Source of the DNA: Gnetum montanum
Lineage: Eukaryota; Streptophyta; Gnetopsida; Gnetales; Gnetaceae
Direction of reading: 5' to 3'
Assembly: GCA_015680685.1 (NCBI GenBank)
Contig: MNCI01024031.1
Coordinates: 157,238-221,237 of the forward strand
DNA length: 64,000 nucleotides
Shown: piece by piece, positions 9,340 to 19,675 of the stretch
Position numbering within the stretch: position 1 is the first letter of the stretch
How the letters are laid out: every line of letters starts with the position of its first letter
The notes under the pieces: generated by a model
Seen by the model: only the letters and a program-made list of their open reading frames with translations
What the model was told of the DNA's origin: nothing
Database searches by the model: none
Program-made: the position numbers and the translations under genes

Positions 9340-10940
9340 TGTATCGCTCGAAATTGTCGGTCTCCTGCTGGAATGAAACAGAGACCAAGATATCCTCGAA
9401 CAAGCACAGAAGACCCTACCTTCGCTTGAGGGCAAACCGGAATCTACTAAGGCAGAGCACCTCGAGTGGTCTGCACGCGGATCATACAAGGATTTCCCCG
9501 AGCGTATATCGATATATTATACACCGGGTTATATGTAAACAGTGTAACTAATATAAAATTGAGCGTAAACGTACAAGAATGTAAATGATGAGCATACAAG
9601 AATGGACGATAAAATTGTAACAAATCTTAGCAAAAATGCGGCAATGTCATTGCGTAATGGAAGTTATAATGCACCGGTCTTAACGTAGTTGTGGATGTGA
9701 CACAAGGCAGATGAAGAGCCCCAGTGAATGCAAGGGTTTGACAACGTGCTGGTTTAGACTGCAGGCATAGCGTAGAGGCTGTATGTTCAGCGTGCAGGGT
9801 TGAGATCTAGCGTATAGGATGCAGGGTTCTCAATTTGCTTAGTTTGGTCTACCCCGATTTTTGCCAAGATGCCTTTAATTTTTCCAACCCTCATCTGGTC
9901 AAAAATTAGGATTTTTATATGGGTTTAGACGTCAGACCCTGAGAGGGAATAATTGGCTACCGGGTGCTGGACTCTTGGGTCGGGTGACATGTGGCATGAT
10001 GATCGAGTGCGAAATAATGAAATTTTACAAGTGTACAGCGTGCTGTACACCAGCGTAGATCGCTGTACGCCAGCGCATACTGCTATACGCCAACGTATAT
10101 ACGCTGTACGCTGGCATATACACACTGCACGCATGACCTCAACATATAGACTTGACCAGAATAAAAGAAGTCATTCGTCCTTCAGATTTGAATTCAGATG
10201 CCATGAGAATGCTTTGGTTGACCTTGCTATGACATGGTTCTAGAGAGCTTTGATTGGTATGCGTTGTACTACACATTGGTCGTGCACTCTGTTCATGTCG
10301 GGCGTATATGTCGGGCGTGTACGCTGGGCGTATACGCTATGAATGTATGCTGGGCATATACGCTGGGCGTATATGATACATCTGCTGGGCATATACGCTA
10401 GGCGTACATGCTACATTTGCTGGGTGTATATGCTGGGCGTGTAGGATGTACATGTTCAGCATATGAACCCCAGAATACATGATGTCAACACCTGATGATT
10501 GCTCTGTTCATGTGAGTTGATGCTTTGTACAAAATCTTATTTTGAAGCACTGTTTCCATGCCGTCTTCGGGGGTTGCATGCCGGGCATATATGTTAATCA
10601 TACATACTGAGAGTACATGCGAGGCATGTACACTAGGCATGTACACTGAGCATATACGCTGGGCATGTACGCTGAGCATATACGTTGGATCGGCTGGGCA
10701 TATACGTTGGGCGTATACGCTGAGAATGCATACTTAGTGAGGACTAAGTATCTTGAGCTCCGTAGTTACCATGTTTGATAGTAGATGTTGCCGTGGTCGT
10801 CAACGAGTCCCAGGGAACTACTCCTTGTTGAGTTCGACTCTACTTGAAACTGTCTGTGGGGCCCTCAAGCTTTAGTCATGCTAGGGAGCATCATGACTTA
10901 GCTCGATTCTTGTTTGAGAAGTACTAAGCTCAGAATTTTG
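9340..10940 (-). repeat. 5' LTR of the Tat-like element, with short palindromes
   Basis: The plus strand begins TGTATCG at 9340, the complement of an LTR ending in CA next to the PBS. The other edge, near 10940, is inferred from where the neighbouring gag sequence begins. Clusters at about 10030-10130, 10260-10450 and 10570-10730 repeat GCTGGGCGTATACGCT-like units with the self-complementary core GCGTATACGC. The matching 3' LTR is not in the window, so the boundaries cannot be verified. Open frames inside are not credible genes. Confidence 0.5.
9912..9919 (-). promoter_or_regulatory. Candidate TATA box of the Tat-like LTR
   Basis: The minus strand reads TATAAAAA here. The sequence downstream (GGGTTGGAAAAATTAAAGG, then CTTGGCA) is similar to the sequence after the TATAAATA box of the second Tat-like LTR (GGGTGGGAAGACCAAAAGG, then TTTGGCA). 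This supports both as core promoters. Confidence 0.4.
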
Positions 10941-10949
10941 TGGTGTTTT

Positions 10950-12278
10950 ACTAAGCTTCGATAACCTTCCTTGGGCATACGTCCTAAGGGTTCTTCTTGT
11001 TTCATGCTTAAGTCCATCTATGAGATGGTGTAGTTGATCCTGCTATGAATAACCATGACCAGGGCAACGATGTAACAGTGCATAATAGCAACCCATGGCA
11101 GCATCCAATTGTTCATGATTTTCTTGCTTCCATCCTTGGATTTGCTTTCATAGGTTAGACACTTAGGAGTACATTTGGTACTGATCATTGAATAGTTCTA
11201 ACATCGTAGTCCACCTTCGAATGAATTTCGATTCTAAGGACCAGTACAAGCTTTTAGCTTCTTTCACTAGTGTCCTTGGGAACAATTTCAGTTTTTGCCA
11301 TTTGTTTTCTATGTTTTGCAAGGCACATGCATCATGGAATGCTTGTAAATGATTTTGAGGATCAGTGTTGTATCCCCCTTCAAATTGTGGGATGTTGTTC
11401 ATGTCTAACCTCTTGATCCTACTATCCTTTTGGTGCCTTGTGGGAACTCTTATGGCCTCTGTTATATCTAGCATGCTTCTAGTTGCGAGTAGGGGTTCTT
11501 TGTGATCATCTCGTTCATAGCATCTATGGTGTCTATGTGGTTCCCTACTCTCCCTTCTTCCATGCCTTGATTCCTTAGAGTGCCCTCATCCTCGTTCTTA
11601 ACTATTTCATTAATGTTTTTCACTTTGTTTTCCTTTATCCTCATGATTGGTTTCCTTATGACTGCATCTGGACACTGAAAGAGAGGGTGAATGTGACGAT
11701 GAAGTTGAAGAAGAAGGAGAGCCATCACCATGACGGTGTTTCCTACCTTCTCTTCGGTGGTCCTAGCCATGATCGTGATCACGATCAGAACGTCTGCCCT
11801 TATTGTGTGTTTGTGTTCCTTCTTTGAACACTTTGTGTTTGTGGGTATCAGAACTAGGGTTGTGAATCGTGGAGTGAAGGTTCTGATACACCACCTCCTA
11901 ACCATTATTAGGAGGAGGAACATTGTTTTGTGGATAACTTGTTGAAGAAGGTTCATCACCCTCAATTTCACTCAAGACATGCAGAGCGTTATGGGACCAT
12001 TTACGCTTCGAGGATGTATGATATCTCTTCTATCGCAAGTCTCTTTGATGTTGCGCTTCTGTGGGATGGTAGTCCCTTGTGTCATGATCGCATGCAACAT
12101 ATTCTATGTACAAAAATGACATGCCTATTTGTATGAGAGCATGAAGGAGCATGTTGGGGACTGATTGATCTGGAGGCAACACTATGTTACCCTCTAAGTA
12201 TCTCCAACGCAGTTGTTCATCTTGGTGAAGAATAAAGGTGAAATCGGGTACATACTCATTGTGATGAGTATATACCAC
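10950..12278 (-). pseudogene. gag of Athila-like copy A, broken
   Basis: The N-terminal part (12278-12030) has YVPDFTFILHQDEQLRW and PNMLLHALIQIG. The capsid-like part (11474-11163) has NIPQFEGGYNTDPQNHLQAF and RRWTTMLELFNDQYQMYS. Between them is a His/Arg/Ser-rich linker whose frame is shifted and interrupted. Products of this kind form the retrotransposon particle. The same blocks occur in order in copies B (33871-35776) and C (52958-51470). Confidence 0.75.
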
Positions 12279-12512
12279 ACAAAATTGTTGAGGAACTAGA
12301 AGATCTTGATTACATATATTATGCTACCGACTATCTCTTGTGTTAGTCCTAGGCGGTGAAGTGCTCTTGTGCGAAGAAGAAGACATTTTGTCTTATTTGG
12401 TATTTGATTTACCGTTGTCTTATCTTTCCTTGATTAACCCTAAGAGTTCGTTCTAGCGTCCCAACGATATGAATGATTTCCGATGTTCTACATAGCGCAC
12501 AAACAACTAAGT

Positions 12513-12529
12513 CCCCGACAACGTCGCCA
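12513..12529 (-). promoter_or_regulatory. Primer binding site, tRNA-Asp type, copy A
   Basis: The minus-strand sequence TGGCGACGTTGTCGGGG starts two bases from the LTR end. It differs at two positions from the complement of the plant tRNA-Asp(GUC) 3' end, TGGCGCCGTTGCCGGGG, typical of Athila-type elements. Confidence 0.75.
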
Positions 12530-12530
12530 A

Positions 12531-13359
12531 TGATGAGTGGCGAGGTATCCCTACACTCAACCATACAAATACGAGCGTTTCAAGCATGATCCAGTCGAAC
12601 TCCAAGGACTAAGTGCTTACGCACCTTAATGGAACACTCAAGGGTAATCAATCACTGTCTTCCCAAACTTACTTGTATTGTCACGATTGTATGGTTAAGT
12701 AAGCTTGAGGTATATGATTTTTATAGCTTTTATATTTTTTATGTCTTCTGCTAATAAAGGAGAGGGAGAGAGAACTAAGTGGCTAACTTACATTAACTAT
12801 TCATTAACTAGTTTCTAAGTGTTCCTAACACTAGTATCTGTTCCCACTTGCCATACACATCCGGAACCAGTGCAATGCTGCTGGGATTACCAAACGCTAA
12901 TCGTTACTAGGTTACCAAGCACTACATGCATGCTCGAAGCGGTCGTACTGAGTGTACTTAGCTAGGAGAGTCAAAGGTTGAGAGAGAGATTAATTAACTA
13001 GGAAAGCATTTAAACATTCAACAATAATTAATTACTATTTAGCTTAATCTGTATGCTGCAAGGTTTATCATAAAGTTTGTATTTATTGTCGTACACAAAT
13101 GTGTGCTTAGGTACAAATTGCTTGAATAAAGATCCGTTCACTCTATGACTCCTACTGCTAGCACATAGGAATTATTCTAACTTTGGAATGGTAAAACTGC
13201 AAGAGTTTGGCTAAGGGTATAATTCTAACTATCTTGAAGAAGGGAAGCTGCCTCTTATTTATAAAAGATGAGGTAGGACGTGATATCGCATACGCAATAT
13301 CGCTTGGCGGATGCAATATCATGGATGCGATATCAGGTACGTTACATCGCAGCTCATCA
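12531..13359 (-). repeat. 5' LTR of Athila-like copy A
   Basis: The plus strand begins TGATGAG and ends CTCATCA, the 7-bp terminal inverted repeat shared by this family. It contains degraded GATATCGC palindromes (about 13280-13340), a sense-strand AATAAA region and a decayed partner of the poly(A) inverted repeat seen in the other copies. Confidence 0.8.
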
Positions 13360-13547
13360 GTAGTAAACATAAGTGAAATAAAGAATGTGCTTTGCAACAA
13401 TGATATTTCTAGAAAGAGAAACAAGCCATTTAGACCACTCTTCTACTTTTTATATAAATTTTTGCACAACATAATCTCATAATTATGAAATATTAGGAAT
13501 AACAAGAAGTGGCATCTTAAGAAGCTTAAAGATCTCAAATATTAGGA

Positions 13548-14750
13548 CTTAGTCAACAAATGGCAGATGGAAATGATCCTTGAACATTGCCATGTTTAAC
13601 AACCGAAAATCAATACAAACTCCCTATTTTCCATCTTTCTTTAGGACGATGAATAATGGGCTAACCCATTCATTGTTTGCTATAGGATAGATGAACCCTA
13701 CTTTCAATAGTTTTTTAAGCTCTTGCTTAACAAATTTCTTAAGCTTTAGGTTCAACCTTCTTTGTGTTTGGCAGCGTGGTTTGATAGCTAGATCTATATG
13801 GATTCAATATTGGTAGATGTATGGATCAATTCTAGTGATCTTGTCATAGGACCATGCAAATGCAATTGGCCATTTATTTATCACTTCTAGTAATTTTCTC
13901 TTTTGTTTCTTGTCAATTTTGGCATTTATAGTTACTGGTTTCTTATTATTTAGAAAAACATATTCAAGCGTATCCAGTAGGGTTTTTAGTTCTACGAATT
14001 CTGGTTCATATGTCTCTTGTATCTCTAATCTTCCCCATTCAATATCTTCTTCTTGATGTGATTTGATGTGAGGAGGTTATCATTTCAACTGTTCTAACTT
14101 ATTAATTTCGTCCATGTAGGCACTTGTAATTTTATTTTTTGGTTCTATGCACATATTAGATTTAGTCTTCTCTTTAGTTATCAGCCACTAGGTGCCTTCT
14201 TGTTAAGTGGCTACTACATACAAGTACTTTTGTACACATATGTATTTTATACATCCATTTCATGTTATGATGATGTTATCTTTTATGACTCAAATTTTCT
14301 ACACACAATTACATCCTTTATCATTGTATGCGACACATGGAACTTTGAAGTTTTGAATGATACTAGCTTCATCTTTCTTGGAGATTTCCAAGAACAAATC
14401 TCTAATCCCAAGCTTAGTTTCTATAGTGCTAAGTCATGCTCTTCCCATAATTATGGGAAATTCCCCTTTTTTCTTTTCCACATAGATGACTAAAAAGTCA
14501 ACAAGATAGGACCAACCACTAATGGTAGTAATAACATCTTTCACTTGTCCAAGTGAAATAGCAATGGATTGGTCTACAAGCTCTAATCATATGTTGCTCT
14601 TCTTAAGAAGGGGTAGGTTCTAGGCCTTGTGCATGTCTTGTGAAATTAGGTTCACTTTTGACCCAAAATCTAAGAGAGCTTTGCATGGTTTATATCCTAC
14701 TATTTGAAGATAAACTAAGGGACTCCAAAAATTTGTTCTCTTCTTGGGAA
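13548..14750 (-). pseudogene. Protease and start of RT, Athila-like copy D
   Basis: At 13548-13770 the minus strand matches, base for base in many places, the start of RT in copy C (around 50090-50250: the block with WVSPLVIVPKK). At 14200-14740 it matches the protease region of B and C; the active site reads LLDFG where B has LLDSG. The frames carry many stops and shifts, so this is the most decayed family member here. RT continues no further left than about 13548. Confidence 0.6.
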
Positions 14751-15178
14751 GTGCTCATACCTTAATATAGTGTGTAATTATCTATGTGAGAATGACAACG
14801 GTGACTTTCTTATCTATAGGTACTAGAAGTATTGTGTTCTTTGGAGGAGTGTATGTGGATGGGGTAGAGTTAGGTGAAGTCACCATCCTTTGAACATTTT
14901 TTGGATTGTCCTGAAAAAAGGACATTTCTTGGTGCTTGGTTCATTTGCGACTACATCTTCTTGTATAGTTACCACCCTAGTAGTGCTCTTTTGTTATAGC
15001 AATGTTGGAAACTTTCCTTGCATAACTAGTGGCAATACTACTGATAAGGAATTAGGAGTTTGAAGTGAGGAACCAACTACTGGTTGAGGCATGTAAGAAT
15101 TTGGATCCATTTGTGAAGTAGTGGGTTGATGACATTTCAATAAATAGTAGTGAGATGAAGCATGGACTAAAGTATTCC

Positions 15179-16980
15179 CTAGAGAGATTGGTTGTTGAAC
15201 ATAGTATCCACAGGGATTAAGTTGCCTGTATGGATATCATTACTTTGGTGGTGGCATTCCCCATACTTGTGATTGTTGTCATTGCTACCGGTACTATTCC
15301 TGTGGTTGAGGATATGCTCCACTTGGATACTATATTTGCTGGTAGGGTTGTCTAAAGCTACCTTGCGGATAAGATAACTTTCTAGGTATCTATCTCTTGA
15401 CAAATTTCTAGTTAAGTACATATGCCCTAGATTCCTATAAGTGGGCCATAAAAAGGAAACATCCCTTAGGATGTTCATATTGGCATACTTTGCATCCTTC
15501 ATTGTCTTCCAAACTAGAGTCCATGATTTCCTCTATTGCATCAATTTTTCCTTTATTCCTATAGTGTTCTCACCCATTGTCTCTTCTTTTCTTCATGGTT
15601 TTACTTTAATTTAGGGCTTGTTCAATCTTCTCTTCTACTATCGTCAATGTTGTAACAAATTTTTCATCTATAGAATCCTACATTTTCTCTACCTTGGTTG
15701 CAATGTTATTAACTAATTTCTAAATAGGTAGAGTCTTTTGTTGGATTGTATCTTCTAAAATTTCCTCTTCTTGTGATTCACATATTCTTACATCCCTTTT
15801 TCTGATGGTAGGATATCTATTGTATTCTTTAGCTGATTCTCTTTTTCTTAACTCTCCTTCTTCTTTTACCACTTAGTCAATGAATCTCTGAATACAATGA
15901 GCTATCATCTTAGATAACCTGCCTTGGGCATATACCCCAAGGTTTTCTCTTATCTTGTTTCGTAATGCATCGATAGTGTGCTGTAGTTGCTCCTTTTGAG
16001 AAAATCCATGGCCTAGGCACCTATGTAATAGTGAATAGTATCTACCCATTACCACATCAAGGGATTCATGTATCCCTTGCTTCCATCATTGATTTTTTTT
16101 CCAAATTAGACACTTTGGAATAGGTTTGATATTTGTTATTAAAGAGTTCTAGCATGGTATTCCATCTTTGAATAGATTTTGGTTCTAAGGATTTGTACCA
16201 ACTCTCTACTTCCTTTATGAGTGTTCTAAAAAATAACTTTGGTTTTTGCCAATTTTTTTCAATGTTTTATAGGGCATAAGCATTGTGAAAGGCTTGAAGA
16301 TGGTGTTGTGAATCTGCATTGTATCCACCTTCAAATTTCGAGATATTGTTCATGCCTAGTTACTTAATGCTACTGTCCCTTACATGTCTGGTAGGAATGT
16401 ACACTGCTTCTTTGACATTAATCATGTTATAAGTGACCAGTATGGATTATTCATAATCTTTAGGTTCATGAGCTCTATTTTAGCAGTAATCCCTTCGATA
16501 CTTATAATGCTCTCTCTCTTCGTATTTGTCCCTTTCTCCTCTTCTCTCGTAATTGTCCTCTTCTTCATTAGGACGTCTTCTTCAATGCTCATGTCTCTAA
16601 GAATCCCTTTGTCTTTTCCTATTACAATCCCTCATTCTTCTTTCTCTCTTGTTATACTCTTTGGAGGAGTGTGAAGAGAAAGAGGAAGAAGTTGAAGAAT
16701 GGTGCCAGCTAGTTCTCTTTTTATGACTCCTTGATTTGTCCCTTTTCGATTCAATGGAGGTTCTAGGTCTTAAGTTCCTCCTAAATATGGAGTCTTCCTT
16801 GTCTCCTTTAGGTGTTTTTGCAAGAACTAAATGTAATTGTAATTTGATGGGATTTTTGATACGAATGACTAGTGTTTGAGATTGAGATCCATGGGTTTGA
16901 TAGAATTTCTCTTTGTGGAACATAACATTGTCTCTTTCCTCTAGGACAACCATTTGTGGTTGATGAGACCTAAATTGCTC
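15179..16980 (-). pseudogene. gag of Athila-like copy D, main part
   Basis: The segment 16055-15873 has YYSLLHRCLGHGFSQKEQL and GVYAQGRLSKMIAH, matching the gag of B (YYTLLHRCPGHGYAQRDQL, GTYAQGRLSQLTAH). The segment 16953-16597 is the Ser/Arg-rich linker. The region is frameshifted throughout. A solo LTR separates this part from the N-terminal gag at 18022-18260. Confidence 0.65.
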
Positions 16981-17059
16981 ATAGTGTTGGCGGTCGCCTT
17001 AAGGCACCCACGATAAGGCACCCACGTTGTATCATGGGTCGCGATGTATCATGGGCCGC

Positions 17060-17128
17060 GATATCGCGTACGCGATATCACGTACGCGATATCGCATCTT
17101 CCCTACGATATCGCGTACGCGATATCGC
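17060..17128. promoter_or_regulatory. Palindrome cluster just upstream of the LTR TATA box
   Basis: Perfect palindrome GATATCGCGTACGCGATATC at 17060-17079, an overlapping imperfect copy to 17095, and a 22-bp perfect palindrome at 17106-17127. The cluster ends about 17 bp before the TATA box. Related palindromes lie at the same place in the other LTRs of the family. Binding by a dimeric factor is a reasonable inference; none is identified. Confidence 0.65.
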
Positions 17129-17144
17129 AGTCAGCCACAATTTC

Positions 17145-17152
17145 TATAAATA
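17145..17152 (+). promoter_or_regulatory. TATA box of the solo LTR
   Basis: TATAAATA followed by AGAGGC. The same box occurs at 33081-33088 and 39165-39172 in the LTRs of element B. Transcription would start about 30 bp downstream. Confidence 0.65.
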
Positions 17153-17275
17153 AGAGGCGGCTCTCCCTCATTTCACATCCCAGTTTTAGTGTAGCGAAGC
17201 TCTGGCAGTTTGATCCCTCCAGAGTTAGAATTTTCCCGTGTCTGCCCGCAGTGTGGTGAATGTGATTGTACGGTG

Positions 17276-17326
17276 TCTTTATTCGAGTGTGCCGTACTTG
17301 GACACGCACATGACCGGCAATAAAGA
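17276..17326 (+). other. Inverted repeat enclosing the LTR AATAAA signal
   Basis: TCTTTATT (17276-17283) pairs with AATAAAGA (17319-17326), so the poly(A) signal AATAAA at 17319-17324 would sit in a stem. An inner pair TGTGC/GCACA lies within the loop. Element B has a 9-bp version at 33208-33216/33254-33262 and 39292-39300/39337-39345; C keeps 8 bp. Confidence 0.6.
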
Positions 17327-17421
17327 TCGAGATTACTTCATCATTGCAGCATTCACTTAGTTTATTTATTTGTTATTTATTTAATGTTATTTATTGCTTT
17401 CATAGCGCGGTGTGAGTACGA

Positions 17422-17461
17422 CTTAACTACGAGCATCTACGGGTGTGTACGGCTAGTTAAG
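17422..17461 (+). other. U5 hairpin with paired sequence changes
   Basis: CTTAACTA (17422-17429) pairs with TAGTTAAG (17454-17461). In element B the arms are CTTGATTA and TAATCAAG (33378-33385/33410-33417; 39461-39468/39493-39500). Two positions differ and both partners change to keep pairing. It lies downstream of AATAAA, so it would be in U5 and in the leader of the genomic RNA. Confidence 0.6.
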
Positions 17462-17551
17462 GAATCGGTTACTCATCGCGATTAGTCTCTCACCCTTAAA
17501 CTCCTAGAAGCGGAACGAGTTCGACTTGATTACGAGCATTTAAGTGTGACT

Positions 17552-17672
17552 GCTTGGTAGCCCAGTGGTGTAGCTAGGGGGATCTACGCTTGGTAACCCA
17601 GTGGCGTATTTGGGGTCTGCGCTTGGTAATCCCAGTGGCGTACCTAGGCCTATGCTTGGTAGTCCCAGTGGC
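17552..17672. repeat. 33-36 bp tandem repeat in the solo LTR U5
   Basis: Four units start GCTTGGTA at 17552, 17588, 17621 and 17654, each followed by CCCAGTGG. Copy A has about two related units and B one, so this is a local expansion in the solo LTR. Confidence 0.7.
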
Positions 17673-18021
17673 AGTCGTGCACGAAGTCCAAGATGTGTAT
17701 GGTTGATCAAGGAATCGGTTGCTCATCGCACTTAGGCTAGATTAGACTCTCTTACCCTTTTCCTCTTAGCTTAGAATTAGTTAAATATTATTTTCCACTG
17801 CCATCAAGAGTAGCATTAGAATTAGAGCACATCATACACCTCATCTAGACTAAACCATACGTGACATATGCAAAACTAGTCTAGATGGGAAGACAGCGAA
17901 CTGCGACCTAAGGCTAACTATCTAGGTGCCACAACTAGTCCATCTGCGGAGTTCGACTGGATCGCGCGTGCGACGCTCGTTTCGTATGGTTGAGTGTAGG
18001 GGTACCTCGCCACTCATCAGT

Positions 18022-18260
18022 GGTACTTTCGTTTCTTTGTTAAGTTCATGCCTTATCTTCATAGCATCATCCCTTTTTACCTAAGCTTCTATTGGTTGAT
18101 GTGGCATGGTCATATGCTTTGTGATGTGGTACCTTTCTTGTATGTGGCCAAGGTTTGCTCTTATGAGGGTTGCTTGCACCATGGATAGTGCAAAATGTTT
18201 TGGAGGAAAAACAAAGTTACCCTGTAAATCTCTCCACCTTAGTTGTTCATCCTGACTATT
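18022..18260 (-). pseudogene. N-terminal gag remnant of copy D
   Basis: The minus strand near 18240 encodes GNFVFPPKHFALSMVQATLI, aligning with GNIVLPPDRSVPNMLLHAL in copy C. It connects across the solo LTR with the gag part at 15179-16980. To the right the similarity stops in AT-rich DNA, so the 5' end of copy D is lost. Confidence 0.55.
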
Positions 18261-19226
18261 GTAAAATATAACAATACATTACTATTTTGAATAAAGAATG
18301 TTTTTTCTCTTCTTAATTCATTAATTGTTGAATGATATTTTGTCATAGAAAATTACAAATTGTCATTAATATTTTTATTATAGCCAAAGAATATTCAAAT
18401 TTGGCCAAGTAAGCATTCAAAAATGGAGATACAGTAAAGGAAGCAAGAGTAGGTTAACATTGCTTTGAAAGTACAATTTCCTTGTTCCTCACCCATAAGT
18501 TCTATATAATTTGAACATTAGTCTTGTTTTTTGTCAAATGGTCATGTTTTCCCAACACTCATGTTTAAACATAGATATTCTTAGCCAAACTATAGAGATA
18601 TATGTAAAATATATTTAGGCTAGTAATATGCTATGCTAGAGAATAAAGTAGATCTGACAATGTGTGGTGGACTACCAATTTTCTATTATTTTAATTTTCT
18701 TTGTACAATTTGATACTTAAGGATGTCCACTTCTTTGCATTTTTGCAAATTTATCATGCAACAATGTAGTTTTCCTTTTAATTTATTTCTTATATGCAAT
18801 GCCCTACTAATTTAGTAACATGAGAAATGTGTTACAATTTCAATAATTTCCTAATTAGGATAAGTGGGGATGTTAACATGGTACTTTTTAAAACAACTAA
18901 AAGTGTGCACAAAAATTACCAAGCAGGTTCGTAGCTGAAATTTTTTTACCTTAAAATTATCTAAACTTTCCAAATATGGTGATTTCCAACCTTTTTTTAT
19001 TTTTCCTGGTTGTCTCTCATTCTTATGTATACTAAACAAAAATTTCATGGATCATTGGTAAACATCAATTTCATCCATCACTAAGGAAAATGCTTTTGAA
19101 AGTAATTGTGGAAGCTAAGGTTTCAATCGTTACCTTTATTAAGTTGATTTTTGGGTTTTTCTTATCTATGCATAGTTGAACTAGGGTTGTTATTGTGTTT
19201 GTTTCTATTTCTAGTATTCCTATTAC
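18261..19226. other. AT-rich sequence with no recognised feature
   Basis: No ORF with recognisable similarity, no clear tRNA or repeat. It leads into the direct repeat that flanks the viral insert. Confidence 0.6.
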
Positions 19227-19591
19227 TTCCTAAAAATAAAAGAAATCAACCTACAATGAACATTTCAAAAAAGCATTATGTCATATGATAATAATATATT
19301 ATGGATAAAAATCTAAGTCCACCTAAATATTCTTTGGTAATCATGTATGCATGTAACACTTTTATGTTTTTCAGTTAAAAAATCAATGGGATATGCACAT
19401 ATATTTTCTAGAATGTGGTTTCTAAGACTTCTTCTATCATGAGCAAGTGATAGTTCATAATATTCTCTTCATTCAACTCATATATGCATTTGCTTATGGT
19501 GCTAAGCTCTTTGTTACTATAGTTGGATAGCTACTTTGATAATCAAAGATACTACCACTAATTTTCTTGTCTTTCATAAGGAAAAAAAAAA
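19227..19591. repeat. Left copy of the ~370-bp direct repeat flanking the viral insert
   Basis: Starts TTCCTAAAAATAAAAGAAAT and ends CATAAGG plus a run of A at the assembly gap. It matches 28610-28984 with only a few substitutions and one 3-bp indel. Only the right copy continues into further host sequence (GGTGTGTAAG). Confidence 0.85.
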
Positions 19592-19675
19592 NNNNNNNNN
19601 NNNNNNNNNNNNNNNNNNNNNNNNNNNNNNNNNNNNNNNNNNNNNNNNNNNNNNNNNNNNNNNNNNNNNNNNNNN
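19592..19675. other. Assembly gap of 84 N at the left edge of the viral insert
   Basis: The gap separates a poly(A) run at the end of the flank from the first viral base. The true left junction of the virus is therefore not visible. Confidence 0.95.

Larger units (their letters stand above)
1..10940 (-). mobile_element. Tat/Ogre-like Ty3 LTR element without pol, 3' end outside window
   Basis: Read on the minus strand the order is 5' LTR (from about 10940 down to 9340), PBS (9318-9334), 46-bp leader repeats, gag-pro (8708-4749), a short spacer, a gene on the opposite strand (about 545-3985) and tandem repeats to the window edge. No reverse transcriptase, RNase H or integrase motif is seen between the protease and the opposite-strand gene. 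Extra antisense ORFs and tandem repeats near the 3' end are known in plant Tat-lineage elements. The right boundary is approximate: it is where gag of the neighbouring Athila-like copy resumes. The element at 54571-64000 has the same plan. Confidence 0.7.
10945..13359 (-). mobile_element. Athila-like Ty3 element copy A, 5' LTR and gag only
   Basis: On the minus strand it has an LTR (12531-13359), a PBS complementary to tRNA-Asp and a degraded gag. It stops at about 10945 where the Tat-like LTR begins, so pol and the 3' LTR are missing. The gag aligns along its length with those of copies B and C in this window. Confidence 0.75.
16985..18019 (+). repeat. Solo LTR of the Athila-like family inside copy D gag
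   Basis: It ends ...CTCGCCACTCATCA like the other LTRs and has the family palindromes, TATA box and AATAAA signal. Copy D gag resumes on both sides with no internal element sequence, as expected from LTR-LTR recombination. The start is taken at a TG at 16985. No clean 5-bp target duplication was found, so the left edge may be off by several bases. At about 1035 bp it is longer than the other LTRs (about 800-880), partly through a tandem expansion. Confidence 0.75.

Noticed and set aside
9953-10243. 96-codon plus-strand ORF in the Tat-like LTR
   Set aside because: It overlaps palindromic repeats and the candidate promoter, and the translation has no domain.
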